In this document: in pieces, positions 34,738-64,000 of the stretch | Layout of the letters: each line of letters begins with the position of its first letter | Numbering within the stretch: position 1 is the stretch's first letter | Position numbers and translations under genes: made by a program | Source of the DNA: Crotophaga sulcirostris | Taxonomy: Eukaryota; Chordata; Aves; Cuculiformes; Crotophagidae | NCBI GenBank assembly: GCA_013397455.1 | Contig: VYZB01000270.1 | Coordinates: forward strand, 464,359-528,358 | Direction: 5' to 3' | Length of the DNA: 64,000 bases | The notes under the pieces: model-generated | Seen by the model: the letters and a program-made list of their open reading frames with translations, nothing else | What the model was told of the DNA's origin: nothing | Database searches by the model: none

Positions 34738-37060
34738 TTTATTGGGTGTCCTCCTCCTAGTACTGCAAAGGAGACAAGACTAATAAAGGTCTGCAGGCTA
34801 TTGCAGAAGAGGCTTCATCCTGTCACAGATTTGCTTTCTGAATAAACTTATTCAGAGGGGCACCAATGAGATGTATTTCTTCTGTTCAGAGCACCTTGAA
34901 ATATGGCCAGGAAAAAGAAGAATGAGTTCTTTATTAAGAAAAGCTGACCCAACACTAGAAACACCTGCCCTGGCATTAATGCCCTTTTCATGTAGCTTCC
35001 ATGGATGTTTTCCTGTAGAGAGCCTGTTGACAGGCCTGAGATGTTTCTCCAGGCAAGCATTTTGCATGCAGACCCCTTGGTTTAGATTATTTTTTCACTG
35101 TTTTCCCTTCATGAGCATTTCCCTGACCCCACCTTTACTTGGAATGAACCAAGAGCTACAGAATAGCTTTAAATTGGAGCAGCTGAACCACCTCTGATTT
35201 GAGGAAAAACAGAAAAATGCTTCTAAAGACACAAGCATCAATCATCAGGAAGAAGCTGTTCCACTGGCAAGAGGACACCTTGTTTGGCCAGGCTGCAGGG
35301 CAGCAGATAGGAGTTCATGGTGCTCGCACATAGAAGCTGGCATTCTCCTCAGCATGTACTTAACCTTTGAAAACCAGCAGATTAGAGGTTTCTAGTTTTG
35401 CAAAATAAGGCTCTAATATTTATTTGAATAAATATCCAGTTTTGCCTTGAAAAAAATTATTATTCCTTAAGGACAACCCTATATGTAACACCAGGGATAG
35501 GTGGAACCATTCCAGTGAGGGGAATAGGACAGGGTAGGGCAGCAACAGTTATTGCCTCAGTTGTGTAGAACCTGAAGTTACAACACAAACCCAAGCAAGA
35601 GACAGAGGTATCTGGAACACATCAGAAGGAATCACTAGAGATGTACTCTGTACACTCAAGCACCACCACTATCTACTATGAATGAAATCTTCAGGGAGGT
35701 TTTTAGTGCACTAAGACCTTATTAGGGTATGATGGAGATTCCAAAAGTACTGCAGCCAAGAGCACTCAGGGATAAATCAGGAATCCGTATCACATTTGAG
35801 TCAGCAACCCCAGTGCTCCTGGTTTCTTCCTGCAGGAGCAGTGCTGGAGCCCCATTACACAGGGGCTTAAGGAACCCACTGCAATTGTTGGGATGATTGT
35901 GCTAAGTTCAGGAATTATGGAGAAGCACGGCTGGCCCTGTGAGAAGCAGCGACCACGACCCCAGGCCCACAGCACTCCCTGTTTGGGCATGGAGATGGCA
36001 GGAACAGGTTTACCCAGTTCATACTAGGGGAAAAAAATGCCACTTCAGCCTAAAAGCAACTTCCAAGCAGGAGCTGGCGAGTGTCTCAGACTGGTTGGGC
36101 TGCACTTCAGATACAGGCCCAAACCACACCACCTGTCAGAGACACTACAGCACCTGCTCGCTGCGCTCCACGAATACCCCAGGCAAAAATACCTTTTTAA
36201 GAACCAAGCAATTCCGTGTGCGAAACTCCCACCTTCTGCCTATCCGGTCACTGAAGCACCTCCCTGCACTTTCCTTTACAACAGAGGAAGGGAGTTACCT
36301 TCCACACCTGGCAAACTGTTTGACTGCTGCAGCTCCCAGGTTCTGACCCAGAGCCGTTCCACTTTCCCTCTTAGTGACAGCACCTGCTTGCACCTACAGC
36401 TTTTTAAGCTCTATGGGATAAAAAGATTAGGTTATAATTAAAGACAGTTTGAAAATTACCCAGAGAAAGAGCAAGAGAGATGGTTTTATTCTAGTCACGG
36501 AGACCTTCATTATACAGAAATGATAGTTTATTTCATCCAATAAACAAGAGTGACATGGTAGATGACAAACTGCATCACAGCTACTACCAGCACTGAGACA
36601 GTTCACCCACAAGTCTGGGGTAATACAATAACCCAACTGCACACAGCAGAGAATTCAACAATCAGCTCAAAAACTCAACATTGGGATTTGGTTAACTTTT
36701 TGCATGTGTGTGTGTATATATATGTATATAGATATTCTTTCCCTACTTTAGTATTTCCTAAAATCCACATGGAAGCACAAATGGCTTTAAACACCTGCAC
36801 ATATATAGATTTTTCATCTTATATATATATTTATAGATATTTATAACAGTAAAGATATGTTTCTCATTACTACAATATACTTGTTTAACTCCTTTAAGCA
36901 GCTGGGAAGAAAAGAAAAACCAACACAGTTTCACTACAATCACATCCGATATGTGTGTGTCACAAAATACAAACAGAACAAGCCATGTGTGAGATTCGAG
37001 TCAGACCATTCCAGGACAGAACAGCTAAGAGGCAGGCAAAGAGTCTCAGAGGGAGCAGGC
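34738..37060 (-). other. DNM1: Presumed DNM1 3' UTR after the long (xa) tail
   Basis: Minus-strand sequence after the TAG at 37061-37063. AATAAA (minus) occurs at 36485-36490, in an AT-rich patch near 35415-35425, and at 34738-34743. The last lies just before the spacer and is my choice for the distal end. The stretch contains TG/TA microsatellites at 36704-36735 and 36817-36845. The UTR end is not proven. Confidence 0.45.
36704..36735 (+). repeat. TG/TA microsatellite
   Basis: ATGTGTGTGTGTATATATAT followed by GTATATAGATA. It lies in the presumed DNM1 3' UTR; a related TATATATATATTTATAGATA patch follows at 36817-36845. Confidence 0.85.

Positions 37061-64000
<26,940 letters not shown>

Overview
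This window is bird nuclear DNA. The genes have many short exons with GT-AG introns. The interspersed repeats are CR1 non-LTR retrotransposon 3' ends, typical of sauropsids and above all birds. There is also one solo LTR and several GC-rich minisatellites. Introns are short, and the gene order matches the mammalian TRUB2-SWI5-GOLGA2-DNM1 block (human 9q34.11). I cannot name the species; a landfowl-like bird is possible but unproven.

Layout: four protein genes alternate in strand. TRUB2 (+, first coding exon outside the window) ends at 4158. SWI5 (-, about 6475-10011 or 10204) is tail-to-tail with TRUB2 and head-to-head with GOLGA2. GOLGA2/GM130 (+, 13076-32855 coding) is complete in 28 exons, about 1047 aa. 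DNM1 (-, 37061 to beyond 64000) is tail-to-tail with GOLGA2. It is represented by its 3' half: end of the stalk, PH domain, GED and proline-rich domain, with two alternative C-terminal exons. A miR-199 hairpin lies on the opposite strand inside a DNM1 intron (55726-55786).

The 2.9 kb between the SWI5 and GOLGA2 starts holds a long CR1 copy and a 30-bp minisatellite containing a 160-N assembly gap. The SWI5 promoter carries five copies of a ZNF143/THAP11-like element, and the most likely SWI5 start codon lies inside that array.

The four genes do not form one pathway. TRUB2 modifies mitochondrial RNA, SWI5 acts with SFR1 in RAD51 recombination, GM130 tethers cis-Golgi membranes and nucleates spindle microtubules, and dynamin-1 cuts endocytic vesicles. 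Their proximity is old synteny. The most notable points are two 12-nt microexons in DNM1, the two dynamin tails (one carrying a calcineurin docking motif), antisense miR-199, the repeated SWI5 promoter element, a GC-AG intron and a NAGNAG acceptor in GOLGA2, and a solo LTR with perfect target-site duplication.

Exon limits were set by reading splice sites and phase by eye. All joined exons keep frame. UTR ends, promoters and CR1 limits are approximate.
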